A program made the translations under genes and the position numbers. From Collybiopsis luxurians FD-317 M1 (lineage: Eukaryota; Basidiomycota; Agaricomycetes; Agaricales; Omphalotaceae), in the NCBI GenBank assembly GCA_000827265.1, contig KN834769.1, positions 3,823 to 67,822 of the forward strand: a stretch of DNA of 64,000 nucleotides. The letters are read 5' to 3'. Below, one piece after another: positions 24,385 to 36,247 of this stretch. Numbering within the stretch: position 1 is the first letter of the stretch; each line of letters begins with the position of its first letter. The notes below the pieces were generated by a model. It saw only the letters and a program-made list of their open reading frames with translations, did no database searches and was not told the DNA's origin.

Positions 24385-25917
24385 ATGTCCCACATTCGTA
24401 CATCCGAATCCTTGATTAACGATAACTTTCTGTCTTTATCTCCCGTGCGCAGAATCGATGATCTTCCTAATGAAATCCTTGCGCATCTGCTTTATCTTGG
24501 GTGCGATGATCCCCCTAGGCCTTCAAAAAGAATAGTAAATGGATTATATGAATTCCAAACCGGAATACCTTACGGAGTAAACGTCTCTCATGTATGTCAA
24601 CGTTGGCGTGACGTTGCAATTGGTGAGCATAGCGGCTTCCTCTCCAGATGCCAAGTAAACGCTTTGAATAGGGTATCCCTTAATCTGGACGCAACTGCAC
24701 TTTCATTACGGGGTCTCCATGTGCATGCTCGAAATTTTCATTGAACGCTCCAGGGGGAATTCTCTCGATATCATCATGAGCTTGGATGGAAGACTATATT
24801 CAACCAAGAGCCGCAAGCTTGGTACCGAAGTCTTTCAATTCTGCGAGAACGAATCTGATTCAAGGCATTCGTAGTAATTTCCAAGTTCCTAGATATGGTT
24901 ATCCCCCTTGTAGAGCGATGGAGATGCTTCAGCCTTGCATCGGCCTTCCCCAGTTTTACTTCGATGGTGCTCAAGCAACTCTCTGAATGTTCCTCTGCTC
25001 CACTTCTCGAAATTCTGCATATTGTTCACTTCTCGTATAACGATATGCATTCAGGGGCAGAATTATTCTTACCTTTCCAGGGTAATACTCCTAAGCTACG
25101 GTCGGTCGATTTTCAGGGTTCTTGGATTGATTTGGAAGGATACCTTCCTCAGCTTCGTGACCTGCATGATTTGCGATTAACGAACATTGCTCCCTCTTTC
25201 CAGACTTTCACTCGAATTCTTTCTCAATCGCCTACCCTTGGGTTTTTCGGCCTCACCAATACAGGTCCGGCAGACCTTCGGAACGTCACTCCAATCAGCT
25301 TGCCATCGCTCGAGCATCTGTCTCTTTCCCACCACCCGTCACTCTATATTGAATACCTTTTCCCCTTTCTCCAATTTCCCAATATCAAAAAGCTTGAACT
25401 TGAATATTCAGATGGAGACTACACCAAATTTGCACTCATGATGGCAACAAGACTACCGGGTGCAACGAAATCACTCCTTACGGGTCTGGAGCATCTCGTG
25501 ATCCACGGGCTTTCATTGACCCAAAACGCCTTGGAACCTGTACTCGAGCAGCTCGTTAATCTACAATCACTCGCTATAAACTGCTCCGAAGGGAAGTCCA
25601 CATCCCCAAAAAAGTTCCAAGCAGGAAAGTTCATTATAGATCAGCTAGCAGTGCTCAAGCAAACTCCATCAGGTTCTCAAAGGGTGGTGTTTTGCCCTCG
25701 CCTTACTTGTTTGATGACAACAGGGATAGTTGGAGGGACAATGGTGAATCTTGTCGCAGCTCGGCAAAAAGGTGGCGCATCATTATCGACGGTGCGGATG
25801 ACTGAGAAGGATGAAGTAGACGGCACTCAGCGGGAGTGGCTGCAACAACACCTCGATAACCTTTACTTTTTCAAACTATCCGGCAGTTGGAAAGAGGACT
25901 GGCCTATGCAATTTTGA
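24385..25917 (+). pseudogene. F-box/LRR-like protein, frame interrupted
   Basis: F-box proteins recruit substrates to SCF ubiquitin ligases. The ATG at 24385 leads to an F-box-like motif (IDDLPNEILAHLLYLGCDD) followed by VNVSHVCQRWRDVAI, the usual second helix. The frame stops at the TGA at 24740-24742. The next coding-like stretch (LEIFIERSRGNSLDIIMSLD) is in another frame. The long C-terminal part from about 24880 to the TGA at 25917 (SKFLDMVIPLVERWR, then Leu-rich repeats such as LPSLEHLSLSHHPSL) is in a third. I could not find GT-AG introns that join all three in frame, so it is probably a decaying gene, though a missed intron is possible. Plant and fungal F-box families commonly contain such broken copies. 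Confidence 0.6.
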
Positions 25918-26362
25918 TTTGATACTTATATCAGGAATACGAGAATTCAGATTCTCGGTCGGATAGTTCTTCGATCGGGGGGTTTAAAATAGTAGGAAAA
26001 TCTGCTACCTATGTTGCACCTTCATTATTTACGATCTCAGTCGGACGAGCAGAATATCGATATCCGTCCAATCTCAATCGCGATGGGCAAATGACCCTGG
26101 CGTGAGGTTCCAGCAAGACGATTTTAAGTCTTCGGTTGTTTCACAGAAGTGAATATTATATATGCTTTAGCTATTTGAGACATTCAGTAAAGTTTCTCGA
26201 CGCATTAGAAGCTGGTTTGTTACCTACCGTGTCGCTCAATGTTCTATTTTTTGCTTAGGTGTGCTCATCGGTTTCAATATTGGGAGAGCTAGAACGGAGT
26301 GCCTCTATTGTGTAAATAAACTTATTATAGAAAGCCAGGCTAGATCACTACATTTAGATAGC

Positions 26363-26785
26363 GAAGCTGGAAAGAGCAAAGTCTGGATTTTTTTAAGGTC
26401 AAGATCTAGCAGCTCTCATGTATCGTAATGAGTCAAACACACAATGACAAGGTTGGATAAATAGAATATCAAGAGCTCCATAGAGAAGAGGCCCATCAAC
26501 CATCCGATTATGACACTTCATGCACAAACTCGTTGCCGAGCTTCCTCCCGGAGCCCCTTCTCAAATGTTTCATCGTAGAAGCTGGAAGGAGCAAATTTTA
26601 AGGTCAAGATCTAGCAGCTCTGGTATATGGCGATGAGCCAAACACACAATGACGAGTTTGGGTCATTAGAATATTAAGAGCTCCAGACAGAAGAGGTGCA
26701 TCAACCATCCGACTATGACACTTCATACATAACCTCTTTTCCGAGCTTCCTCCCGTAGCTCCTTCTCAAATGTTTCATTGTAGCG
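26363..26785 (-). repeat. 215-bp tandem duplication of a gene 3' end
   Basis: The blocks starting at 26363 and 26578 share runs such as GGTCAAGATCTAGCAGCTCT and CATCAACCATCCGA. Each block contains, on the minus strand, the last coding residues of the neighbouring gene (E-LREEAR) and its stop region. The outer copy (about 26520-26577) reads ETFEKGLREEARQR and is detached from the gene. This is a local tandem duplication of the terminal exon plus 3' untranslated sequence. Confidence 0.8.
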
Positions 26786-28602
26786 AGGGAAACGGAGCTT
26801 GGTTTTAGCAACGTAAATGCCATGAGCGGCTCCTATACTTGAGATTAAGTGCTCCTCAGTCTTGATGTCGCTATGCCGAATTGATTTAGCAGAATTGAGG
26901 ATGTATTGCTTTGTCTGAAAATCATGCGTGAACATTCTCAAAATCTCTTTATGGAAGTGTTGGGAAAGCTTGACTTACTTCATCAGGAAGTGAATCGTAT
27001 TCCTTACCGTCAATCCTGCTGGTTGGTCCGCATCCATACTGGCCTAGGTAGTAAAGATCTCCAGCTTTAGTATTGTGCAGTAGTATGTGCCCGGTCCATT
27101 TATCAAATTTGGTGAGTTTAGAGCTAAGGATTGTATCGTACTTGGAAACTGTAATCAACAGCTCGTCTTGGCTATTAGGAGGTTTAACAACGGTTTTGGG
27201 GTTTTTGAGAATCTGATAAGCTGTAGTGCCGAAAACCTGAAAATGTGCATCCTCAGCTGATGACGCTGAGTTAATAAGGTTTTTGCAGTCACTTTTTCAC
27301 ATATGTCCCTGACGTCCTTGTTCTTCACTGATTTTGGAAGTTTTGAGCAGACTGCCTTAAGGGAGGCTGTACTAAGGTACATTTTCGCGTTATTAGCATT
27401 ACTCTGAAGGACGTATTAGACTAATTATTCTGAAAATTTTGACAGAAACATACGGAAGCAACCTGAGTAGAAGACGACGGCAAGTTCGAAGAGGGAGCAG
27501 GAGGCATGCTGCGGCTTGACCCAGGCGTTAACACTTTCACGCTAGCCGCAGCAGTTGGAGCCATAATGGGTTCAACTCGAACGGAAGACAGCGACAACCG
27601 TGGAAGCTGAATCTTGCCCGAGTAAGTGTGTTGAGGTTCCTCTGAAGGGTGGACTTTGCTCACCTCGAGTTCGGGATGCGGAGATTCAACTCTTGTGACA
27701 ATCTCATAATGTTCCGAGTCCGGATGCGGCTCAACCTCCAATAGTTCCGGCTCTGCAACAGGCTCAAAATCTGGAGCACCCCTGCCATTGGTGCTCTACA
27801 ACAAAAATTGAAATACTGTGTTAAAGTGAAGGGAGGAAAAACTATGGAATGCACACTCACATTGAAGTCGGCGACAGGTTCAACATTTAGAGCAGCGTCG
27901 CCATTGGTACTCTATAGCAAAATAGAAACACCATGTTTCAGCGAAGGGAGGAGAAACTGTGGAGTGTAGGCTCACATTCAAGTCGAGGACATTGCTGGTA
28001 CTAGTAGGTTGTGGTTCCTCCATTTCATCACGTCCCGTAGAATCTGCTTCAAAAGAACTGTCGACAGAAACGTCGGTCTATCGCACTTGCATCAGTAAAT
28101 CTAGTAAAATATGTCACCTGAAAATACTTACGAGCGACTCCTCAAAGGCACTGATACGATTCTCTATGTCTTCCGCATTTGCTACCGGGTCAATTGCCTG
28201 AAAACTTGAACTGGGTTCTACCGTCTGAGCATTAGATGTAAGTGATGAACCTGGGACGGTCATGACGGTACGGATTCCCGCAAGAGCTTCATCCAATTCC
28301 ATCAGCATCACCTCATTCTCACTCTGAAGAGTGATGAACTCCTGAGTCAAGGTCTTCAGACGAGCATGGCATTGGGAGGAAGCCCTATGGAGAATCTCAA
28401 GTCGTCTTTCAGTGGCAACGAGAGCTTCATTCGAGGCAGCCTCGATTCCCTGCAGATACAAAATCAGACTATAAAACAGAATTCGAGTTAGGCCACATAC
28501 TTGTGCCTGTCCGAGCTCCTTTTGCACCCTGAGCAGCACTTCACCCTGTCGACGAACTAGATTTGTCACCAAGTCGACATCAAAAGGGGAATCGGACGAC
28601 AT
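26723..28602 (-). CDS. Uncharacterised protein, coiled-coil N-terminus, possibly DUF6697-like
   Basis: No function is known to me. The ATG at 28602 begins MSSDSPFDVDLV, followed by a long helical, probably coiled-coil segment (ERRLEILHRASSQCHARLK, LQSENEVMLMELDEALAGI). A disordered Pro/Ser-rich middle is spread over short exons, two of which are tandem duplicates. The C-terminal domain has DKWTGHILLHNTKAGDLYYL, RIDGKEYDSLPDE and GIYVAKTKLR, ending at the TGA at 26723-26725 after ARKRGYV. The W...YYLGQY pattern followed by a LP-E-T-K segment faintly resembles the fungal DUF6697 domain, which is a weak guess. A decayed paralogue of the C-terminal half lies at 29128-30070. About eight introns are required. 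Confidence 0.6.
27784..27990 (-). repeat. Tandem exon-plus-intron duplication, 116-bp period
   Basis: Within the gene at 26723-28602, two units begin GCCATTGGT at 27784 and 27900. Each contains an exon start coding STNG followed, upstream, by an intron with shared AAGGGAGGA and similar flanks, and the end of the preceding exon. The coded exons are STNGDAALNVEPVADFN and the start of the next exon, STNGRGAPDFEPVAE. Confidence 0.75.
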
Positions 28603-29127
28603 TCTCTGCTTTGGATGGTGAGGGGACCGGAGAAGGGCAAGGATCCGCAGACCCAGCTGTTTGAAGCATGTCGTTAAATAAAGTTTCTCCCACAGGCCAC
28701 GCGTTAGAAGCTGTTTGGGCCGTTCTCAGTCTGGTACTAGATCAAGGACTGTATTCTGTGACCAGCCGCTAGGAAGGTAAAGGAAAGTTAAGGGCATCAT
28801 TTCAACATTGTATGAGTTCATAGCTAGCTGGACAGGACTGAGTCAGTGCAACGCGACTTTTGATTTTGCCGGCATCTTGAGTGATCTGCTTGGAAGCTTT
28901 GAGAAAATCGATCGTAAGAGGGGGCTGAGGACCCTTGTGTCTATTACTCGTAGAGTTCAAAGGAGAAGCAGGAGTTCGGTGGATATTGATGCAAAGGTCA
29001 TAGTAGACGCTAAGTTAAACGCTCATTATTCTCGTCGTCCCTCACCAAGCGATTATCGTCCCCGAATCGATATCGCAGGCAGGATTTTGAACCATTGAAG
29101 AGATGAAATAGGTGTACCAATTGACTA
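28603..29127. other. Intergenic between paralogous copies
   Basis: This holds the upstream region of the gene at 26723-28602 and the sequence beyond the 3' end of the decayed copy. The short plus-strand frame 28808-29098 has no recognisable motif. Confidence 0.4.
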
Positions 29128-30070
29128 CTATACATATCCTCTTTTCGTACCCTCCTCCCGCAACCCATTTTCGATTGTTTCGTCATAGCCAATAGAACGG
29201 AGCACAGTCTTCGCCACATAGACTTTATCAACAAGGCTCATATTGAGAATCAATTACTCCATGATCTTAATCTCCTTTGGTCGAACCGTCTTCGCTGAAA
29301 GAAGAATGCATTGCTTTGTCTAAAAACGAAGTGTAAGTAACCCTTGCATTATCCACGCAGATGTCGGAAAAGCACTACTCACTTCCTCAGGTAGTGATTC
29401 AAATTACCTTTCGTCGATCCTATTCGTGGCCCCAGCTTCATACTCGCCAAGATAATAAAGATGTCCAACCAAACTGCTCTGCAGCAGTACATGCCCTTTC
29501 CATCGACTGAACTTGGTTAGATTACTGCAGAGTTTTGTCGAACGCTCGGAGACTGTGATGAACGTTTGATCATGACTAGGAGGACGTGCGATCAGAGCTT
29601 CGGGATGCTTGAGTACATGGTATGAACTTTCAGAGGGCGTTCCCAAAGCCTGTAAGTATATTAGAATTCAAGGCAGAGTCGGTTATCATATCATGTACCT
29701 TCGCGCACAGCTCCTTGACAGCCTTTGCAGTCGACGGCATTGGAAGGTTTGAGCAAATCGGCTGGAAGGAGACTATGCTGATACGCATGTTCGCAGTGTT
29801 ATCTTCATTTGACTACCAGAGATATTCAATTTAAACCGTACGGAAGCTACCAAGTTAACATACGCGAGTTTCTTGAGTCGAGCTCGACGTTAATAAGGAA
29901 GTGGCATCAGCTGGTAGTAATTCAACCGATGGAGAAGATAAACTTTCTTCGGAGACGGCAGGTTTCTGTGAGAGTAGACCCGGCTCTGTTGCAGTCATTG
30001 AGCTCGGTTCTACCGGTGGGGTGAACAAATCCGCGCTCGAAGTACTGCTGCTCTGGATTTGACGAAACAA
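29128..30070 (-). pseudogene. Decayed paralogue of the gene at 26723-28602 (C-terminal half)
   Basis: The order of segments matches the intact neighbour: a Ser-rich exon ending SSSTQ, an exon with ICSNLPMPSTAKAV (compare VCSKLPKSVKNKDV), an exon with TFITVSERSTKLCSNLTKF (compare LLITVSKYDTILSSKLTKF) and GHLYYLGEYEAGATNRID, and a last exon with VYVAKTVLR ending in RGYV and a stop at 29128-29130. The copy has in-frame stops (a TAA after NRIDER and another after IME) where the intact gene is open. The N-terminal coiled-coil half is absent. It is a partial tandem duplicate, now a pseudogene. Confidence 0.75.
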
Positions 30071-30262
30071 TTAGTGTTCCAGGATTCCCACGCCACGAGC
30101 AACGAGTTGCCCACGAGGCAAAATCGTTATTATTACGCTTGAGTTTTGACTACTCGAATCCATTGTGGACAGGATCTCTGAACTTCTCAAAACCTTGCAG
30201 TATCAGTGTACGTGCTTAAATCGTAATGATCAAACTACAGATTTCGCATTTTCAGCGACAGG

Positions 30263-32050
30263 ATGACCGTCGAAGTCAGTGGTGCGCGCTGCCCATCATG
30301 TGGATATTCGCCCGAAGATAACCCCCTCTACATTCCGGAGCACACATTTCGTATCGAAAAACTTCTCCAATCGAACGAGCCTTCAAACGATAATGAAGAA
30401 AATGCTTTTCGAAAATTTGTAATCGATGGGCAATCGCAAATCGATTATCTAGAATGCCGCATAAATCGAGTCAAGGAGACTGCGTTGGAAGAAACGAAAT
30501 TAGCAGTCGCAGAACATAAGCGCATGCTTAATCCGGTGAAACGCCTACCGTCAGAGGTACTGGGTCACATTTTTCTCCATGAGGTCGGCCTAGAGGTCGA
30601 CGCTGCGGAGTATTTCTCTTCTGCATCGCATTCCTTAAACTTGAAAACCCTGCCATGGGTTTATGGATACGTATGTAGTTTTTGGAAGGCAGTTTCCATC
30701 AGTACTCCTTTGCTTTGGACCCGGGTCAAGGTGCTAAAGAGTCTGACTGGTGGCTCCCGCACAGCGTCTGCTCTGGCCCTTTTATCTTTATATGTGGCTC
30801 GTTCAGATTCACTTCCTTTGACCATTTACATGGATATATCGGAAAATGACTTATCCAGTTCCTCCGACTCCTCGAAGACGGTCGGAGCGTCCAGCCTTTC
30901 TGCATTACTGTTAACTCAGTCACGTCGGTCCTTATACTTGGCTGAAGGGCAGGGAGTTCTGTCGACGGCCATGCTATTTTCCCAAGACTCGTTTCCATCG
31001 CTGAAGAATTTGCAGGTCCAGGAGCTTTCCGGTCGGAGTAAAAGGTTCTCAATCACTGTAACAGCACCAAGTCTAACCTCCTGGTCTTCAATCGGAGATG
31101 TATCTGCTTCCTCCATCCGCGTTAAGCTGTCGAACAAACTTTGTTCACAGATTACGGAGTACTCTGTCTCACAAGCCTCGGCTTCTGATGTTTGGAGTAT
31201 CGTTAAAAAACTTCCGCATCTTAAAAAGTTGAGGGTACGAGAACTCAAACCAGAAAATCCACGCATTGAATTCGATTCTTTTCAACCTCTCCTTCTTCGG
31301 GCACCTGGGGAACTTTTCCTAGAACAGTCAAGTTACGAAATGAGTGGAGTCGGGATCTTTGTGGCATCAATAGTCTGCCCAGCTGTCGAAGCTTTGGCTG
31401 TAAAATCGACACGTCCTTTTTCCGAAGCTATTCAAAAGCTTGAAAAACGTTCCAGCTTCAATTTGAAACGCATCGACGTCACCGCTTGCACAGGTATCTT
31501 TACGTTGATGAACTCTGTGCCTCTCGAGATACTTACCATCCGGGGCATCGGAGAGACAAGCGACTACGACCCCTTCCTGTCTTTACAGGACGTTCTCTCC
31601 CATCTAAAGCCTGAGGGCCATAGACAGTCTCGCTCCAATGTGACTGTTCCAGATATTTCATCTGAAAAATTGGCCAGTAGTCCCACAGGATCTCCCCAGG
31701 AGGATCTTTCTGCCCAGCGCGAAGCTGTTGTAGATCTTAGTTCTTCAATCTCTCCAAGCTCATCTGCGAAAATGGAAGACTCGCAGTCGGCGGTCCCATT
31801 CCCAAATCTTCGTCGTCTCGAGCTTCACCTCTCCTCTTCGGCAATCTGGGAGAACTGTGATATAATGGAGGAGGTACTGACATGCATCGTCGCTCGCTCT
31901 TTGGGCGATAGTGGGGGGGAGTATGATAGTATTACTCCTCGCGAGGTGTCCATCTCAGCTCCCGATGATCAAGCAAAGAAAACGCTCACTCACCGAGGCC
32001 GTGATGAGATGTTGGAGAGAGGTGTAAAGGTTGAAATTGCGGGTCTGTAG
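30263..32050 (+). CDS. F-box-like protein, single exon
   Basis: Typical intronless agaric F-box protein of 595 residues; probable substrate receptor for an SCF ubiquitin ligase. The N-terminus carries CPSCGYSPEDNP, then a charged helical segment (residues about 40-90), common in this family just before the F-box. The F-box core is NPVKRLPSEVLGHIFLHEV (about 95-115), followed by WVYGYVCSFWKAVSISTPLLW, the conserved helix with the two Trp residues. The remainder is Leu- and Ser-rich repeat-like sequence (LPHLKKLRVRELK, FPNLRRLELHLSS) that would form the substrate-binding part. The stop is the TAG at 32048-32050. The start ATG at 30263 is the first in a long open frame. Confidence 0.85.
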   Translation: MTVEVSGARCPSCGYSPEDNPLYIPEHTFRIEKLLQSNEPSNDNEENAFRKFVIDGQSQIDYLECRINRVKETALEETKLAVAEHKRMLNPVKRLPSEVLGHIFLHEVGLEVDAAEYFSSASHSLNLKTLPWVYGYVCSFWKAVSISTPLLWTRVKVLKSLTGGSRTASALALLSLYVARSDSLPLTIYMDISENDLSSSSDSSKTVGASSLSALLLTQSRRSLYLAEGQGVLSTAMLFSQDSFPSLKNLQVQELSGRSKRFSITVTAPSLTSWSSIGDVSASSIRVKLSNKLCSQITEYSVSQASASDVWSIVKKLPHLKKLRVRELKPENPRIEFDSFQPLLLRAPGELFLEQSSYEMSGVGIFVASIVCPAVEALAVKSTRPFSEAIQKLEKRSSFNLKRIDVTACTGIFTLMNSVPLEILTIRGIGETSDYDPFLSLQDVLSHLKPEGHRQSRSNVTVPDISSEKLASSPTGSPQEDLSAQREAVVDLSSSISPSSSAKMEDSQSAVPFPNLRRLELHLSSSAIWENCDIMEEVLTCIVARSLGDSGGEYDSITPREVSISAPDDQAKKTLTHRGRDEMLERGVKVEIAGL

Positions 32051-32218
32051 TACCCTTATGCATTTAGAATTCCCAACATGCACAGGTTTGAAACACAGTA
32101 GGTAAAAGGGTATATTGATTTCAAGCGCGATGTAGTATACAGTAAAAGCTGTTTTGTACTCGAGTGCAAGCAACCAAAAGCATTTCTTTTTCCTCAGTGT
32201 CCCATTACCTTTTCGAAT

Positions 32219-34926
32219 TCACCATCTGGAAGCGTTGATTGAAATTATAGTATTAATATGTGCAATCCCTTCGACAGCTCGACAGTAGAAGACCAGAAAA
32301 AAACACTCACCCATAATTTTCCGTATGCATAAACAAATCTGTGCAAGCCTCAGATCCCTTAGCAATCCGCAATTGACACTCTGCTACCGCATTCCGGAGA
32401 TCGTACATGAACGACGAGGGTCCACATGCTATACAAGAAGTGCGACGAATCATCACATCAGTTATAGCCAAAACTCCACTTCTACCAGAGATAGAGAGAG
32501 ATAAAAGACACACCTGCGACAGCTACCCTTCCAGAGTCATCCCGAACGGCACGACGAATGATTGCAGGGATCTCAGGGCGTCCAACTGCGAGCATATCTT
32601 CGTCCAACCTGCTGTGGCCCGATAGTTCACTTCCCGAGTCTTTAGAACTTGCAACGTGCTGTGGAGTCTCCCCTTCGCGATCGCCTGTAATGTGAATGCG
32701 AATGGTGATTCCAGCAGCTTTGGTAGCAGTTAGCGGTTTATGGATCCACTCGAATAGATCTATGAACGTCCAGAGAGTAAGTATAGGTTTACGATAGGAC
32801 AGATTCGGCATACCATCATTCCTAACCGCAAGAATAAACTCGATATGCCTATCCACCTTTGCCTTTTCCGCATCTGGAGTCAGCGACAATTGCCGAATCA
32901 GATCCATGAGCAAAGGCAATGTGAACGAGACGCCTGTTTTCCCTTCACAGTCAACGAACCAGCTCTAGTGTTGCAGAAAATAAATGGACATACCAGAACC
33001 TCCCGCGAAGAGATATACATGATCGAATCCGCTTAACGCAACAGGAACACCGCCGTATGGTCCATCTACCCAGACCTTTCCGACATCCATCTCGCCTTTC
33101 GCAGCACGAGCCGTTCGAGCCAACTTTTCAGTGATCCCACTTCGTACACGCAAGATAAACTCGACCGGCACCATATCCCCAGCATTTGAACCAGACAGAG
33201 AACCGATCGAGGTAATAGTAAAAGGATGAGAGCTAAACGCATGAATTCCAAGACTCAAAAAGCGGATAAAAACATGCTGTCCCGGCGTCCATTTGATTTT
33301 TGCAGCGGGGATGAGCACGGTCAATTTGATTGTGCGATCCGATAGCGCTTCTACGCTAGTAGGAAGGCCGAATAAGGTGCTGTTGTACCATGTTCGGAAA
33401 ACACGGAAGAAATGGGCGGTGAAGAATGCGGCTATTGTACCCCAGAAGTAGTCCCTTTATAAGAAAAAGCGGAGCACCGTTCGTCAGCGAATGATACCGA
33501 AGTAGAACTTTGAGAAGGAAACCGGAACAATATTTACCATGACGTGTTTATCCAATCTACGTGGACGAACAGAGCGATCATAAATATTGTTGCTGAGCTG
33601 TGTGCATATATACCCAAATATGAGATGTCATTACACTTGGTAGGGATCGATTGTTTGAACCTACATAAAGTGCGTCCTATAACACAAATTAGTGAGCCGT
33701 CAACAAGATAGTTTTTCTGTGGATCATTTATTTTACTCACTTTTTGAAGAACTCATAGTATCGGTTCCTAAAGAAGCCCCAAGACGTGAAGACGAGGTAG
33801 GTCTGTGCGGAGGGAGTCAAGTCAGCCACCACTCCGCTTAAAAAATAGACTAGTTCGAAAGCCACACACTTGGGGTACGAGAGCAGCGACTCCGGTCCAA
33901 TAAGACTGGGATGTATTCCAGTCTACCTCCATCGTTCCCCACTCGATGCTTTTGACGATGAAAGGAAAAGTGTGAACGAGTGAGGTGATATCTGCCCGTA
34001 GATACAGCGCTTAAGCGACATCAAGTAAAAGTTTGGATAATACCTACACATAAAAGTAGCTGACCACCGATGAAACACTTGAAGCTTTTCATGAGATGTC
34101 TGAGTTAGGAGTCCGACGAAGTTGACTTTGGTCGCAAAGACGCTGGCAGTTCGAAAGTTAGTAAAACTCTCGCATACATCCCTGAGATAGAGGAGACAAG
34201 ATTTAGCGGCTGACATACATCATGAAAGGCATAATGGCCATCGATATCCATCCAGTCCTAGTAACGATGGGCTGACTATGTCCCATATTCATGTTAGGCC
34301 AATAATAAGGCTTCGCCGCTAATGTCAGCTTTTCAATATAAGCATCGAGCAAACGAAGAATAAACAAAATCAGTCCTGGTGAATATCGAAAATAAGTATG
34401 CCCTTTATGCGTACCCATCATGAAGGTAAACATTCCCAACACGGGCGAGTATGGAGGCCAAAGGTGGAGAGTGCCACCTCAAAAAACTGATTCGGTATCG
34501 CCGAGATACGGTGTACCGCGCTAATGCGAAAAGTTTGTCGATGAGTCCCGTTCGATGCACTTTGGAAGGTTGTCTGGAAAGAAACGGGTACAGGATTAAT
34601 TAAGGTAACTAACTGGCACTGGTGCACACGCACTCTGATCGTCGATACCGAAAGTACGAAGCCGCGAGAAGGAGAGCAGCGCATCCAATTGCAGTACCGA
34701 AAAAAGCCACGGTCGTTTGACCGTAATCCCAATCCGCTGTATACCACTTCGTCATAGACAAGGGGTAAGTTGCAGTCCTCAGAAACAAAGAAATTCCTAC
34801 ATTGTGCCACTTCATATGAATCAGTTGAAACTCTTCCAAACTCATGAGCGTAGAGTCGAAGACGGCCGTATTTGTATGATCATTCCGACTAGCACCAATC
34901 GGTCGATCCAGCCAGATTCGTCCCAT
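32219..34926 (-). CDS. Ferric reductase (FRE-type, NOX family)
   Basis: Plasma-membrane flavocytochrome b that reduces Fe(III) using cytosolic NADPH, for high-affinity iron uptake. The ATG at 34926 starts an N-terminal extracellular and first membrane segment (VAFFGTAIGCAALLLAASYF). The ferric reductase transmembrane part follows, with haem-ligand candidates in VFHRW and SLVHTFP and in a second pair, THFM ... LFVHVDW. The FAD-binding domain shows WTPGQHVFIRF and HPFTI, and the NADPH domain VYLFAGGSG and ACGPSSFMYDLRNAVAECQ. Splicing the GTGAGT donor after HTENYG to an AG near 32226 gives a C-terminus of HTENYGW and the TGA at 32219-32221, matching the aromatic C-terminus usual in this family. 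Several short introns are required. No iron permease or multicopper oxidase gene is adjacent in this window. Confidence 0.87.
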
Positions 34927-36247
34927 TGTGAAAAAGCGATACGGAGAGGAGAGAACTACTCAATGCGTCGGATAGCTAAAATACGAAAGCGTGGTATTTA
35001 TACAGCGAGTAACAAGTTTTGGACGAGAAAAAATCAATTCCAAGATGGGGGAAACCAGAAAGAAATAAATCAATAAAAACAAAATTACACAAAATTCGGC
35101 CCAAGTCGTATAAAGTAACACACTCAGGTCCCCCTGAATAAACACCCAAGCAGCCGATAATCGCAGCATAAGTTTCCAAATCGTCAAGAATATCGATTCC
35201 TGAACCAGTTCAACCGACGGAAATAAGTAGTGGCTGAGATTGAGGAACTTGAACAGAGTACGCAGCAGTTGACGGCCGACACAGCGGGGGAAAATTTGAT
35301 CAGTAACACTGACGGGTGCGGTTCGGGGAGCATTAATAATACTGCGATAGGCGCGAGAAGGGGGGGGACAAGAAGATCCAGTGGAAGGGCATCCAGTGTA
35401 AATGTGAACCGATGACAGCGCGAGGAACGAGGGTGGGCATGTTGCAACGTCCAGAAAACAGATCATGCGGTCGTACCAATGCCAAGCCAACAGTGGCCGG
35501 GAGGAGTAAGCATGCTGAAGTTGAGCTGGTTTGCGCAATGACAAGAGAGCACGAGTCAGTTGAAGGGGAAGGCCGGCAGTTCTGTAGGACAGGATAATGA
35601 GCTGCAAGTTAACGGAGATATACAATGACTTACTGCAAAATTGAAGCAAGTGTTAGCCAGATAATCCTTCAAACATGCGCGAAAGTGCAAAACAATGTTG
35701 TGCATGATATGTCGAGGACATAACAAACCGAGCGAATCTTGAAAGGGAACTTGGGACGAAGGATTGTAATCTTGAGGTCGACTTGAGGTCAACTTTGACA
35801 GGCCTTCGTAACTATTGTAGTGCTTGAGCGGGGAAGGAGGAAGAAAAAGACTGCTGGGGTGATGGGGGAAAAGGAAACACGAAGTCTATATTGCACATGG
35901 GTTTTTTATGCATTATGGGCTGACGGGCGCTTGAGCGGTTTGTGCTTGGCGCGTTTATGCGATTGGCTGGAAGTTGCCGAGAATCGGCCGAGAGATTAAA
36001 GATAAGATAAAAAGCCGTTGCCTTGTAGCTGCATGTGGACAGACTGAACGAGCTTTGAGGCTGCTTTGTGGACGGCGATATGTTTATACAGTGCTCATAG
36101 ACCATTTTGAACCTAAGGAACAGGAGCGCGCCAACAACACGCAACAGCACTTGACAGCCACGCGTGGCGTCACGCGCTGGGCGCTTAATAATTTGCTTTC
36201 CTTCTTTCCTACGTTCATCATCCTCCGATTGTCAGGATTTTTTAGCG
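34927..36247. promoter_or_regulatory. Divergent promoter region with GATA sites
   Basis: This 1.3-kb gap separates the divergent ferric reductase and HYPK-like genes. It contains a double GATA motif, AGATAAGATAA at 36000-36010, and single AGATAA at 35659-35664 and GGATAA at 35592-35597. Basidiomycete iron regulators of the Urbs1/Fep1 GATA family recognise (A/T)GATA(A/G), so iron control of the reductase is plausible but inferred. A palindrome CCACGCGTGG (36158-36167), containing an MluI box, lies 80 bp upstream of the HYPK-like start. Overlapping frames at 34960-35649 have no motif. Confidence 0.4.

Noticed and set aside
34960..35649. Minus-strand frame of 229 codons with hydrophobic stretches upstream of the ferric reductase
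   Set aside because: It shows no family motif and overlaps frames in other phases. The reductase has a good start at 34926.
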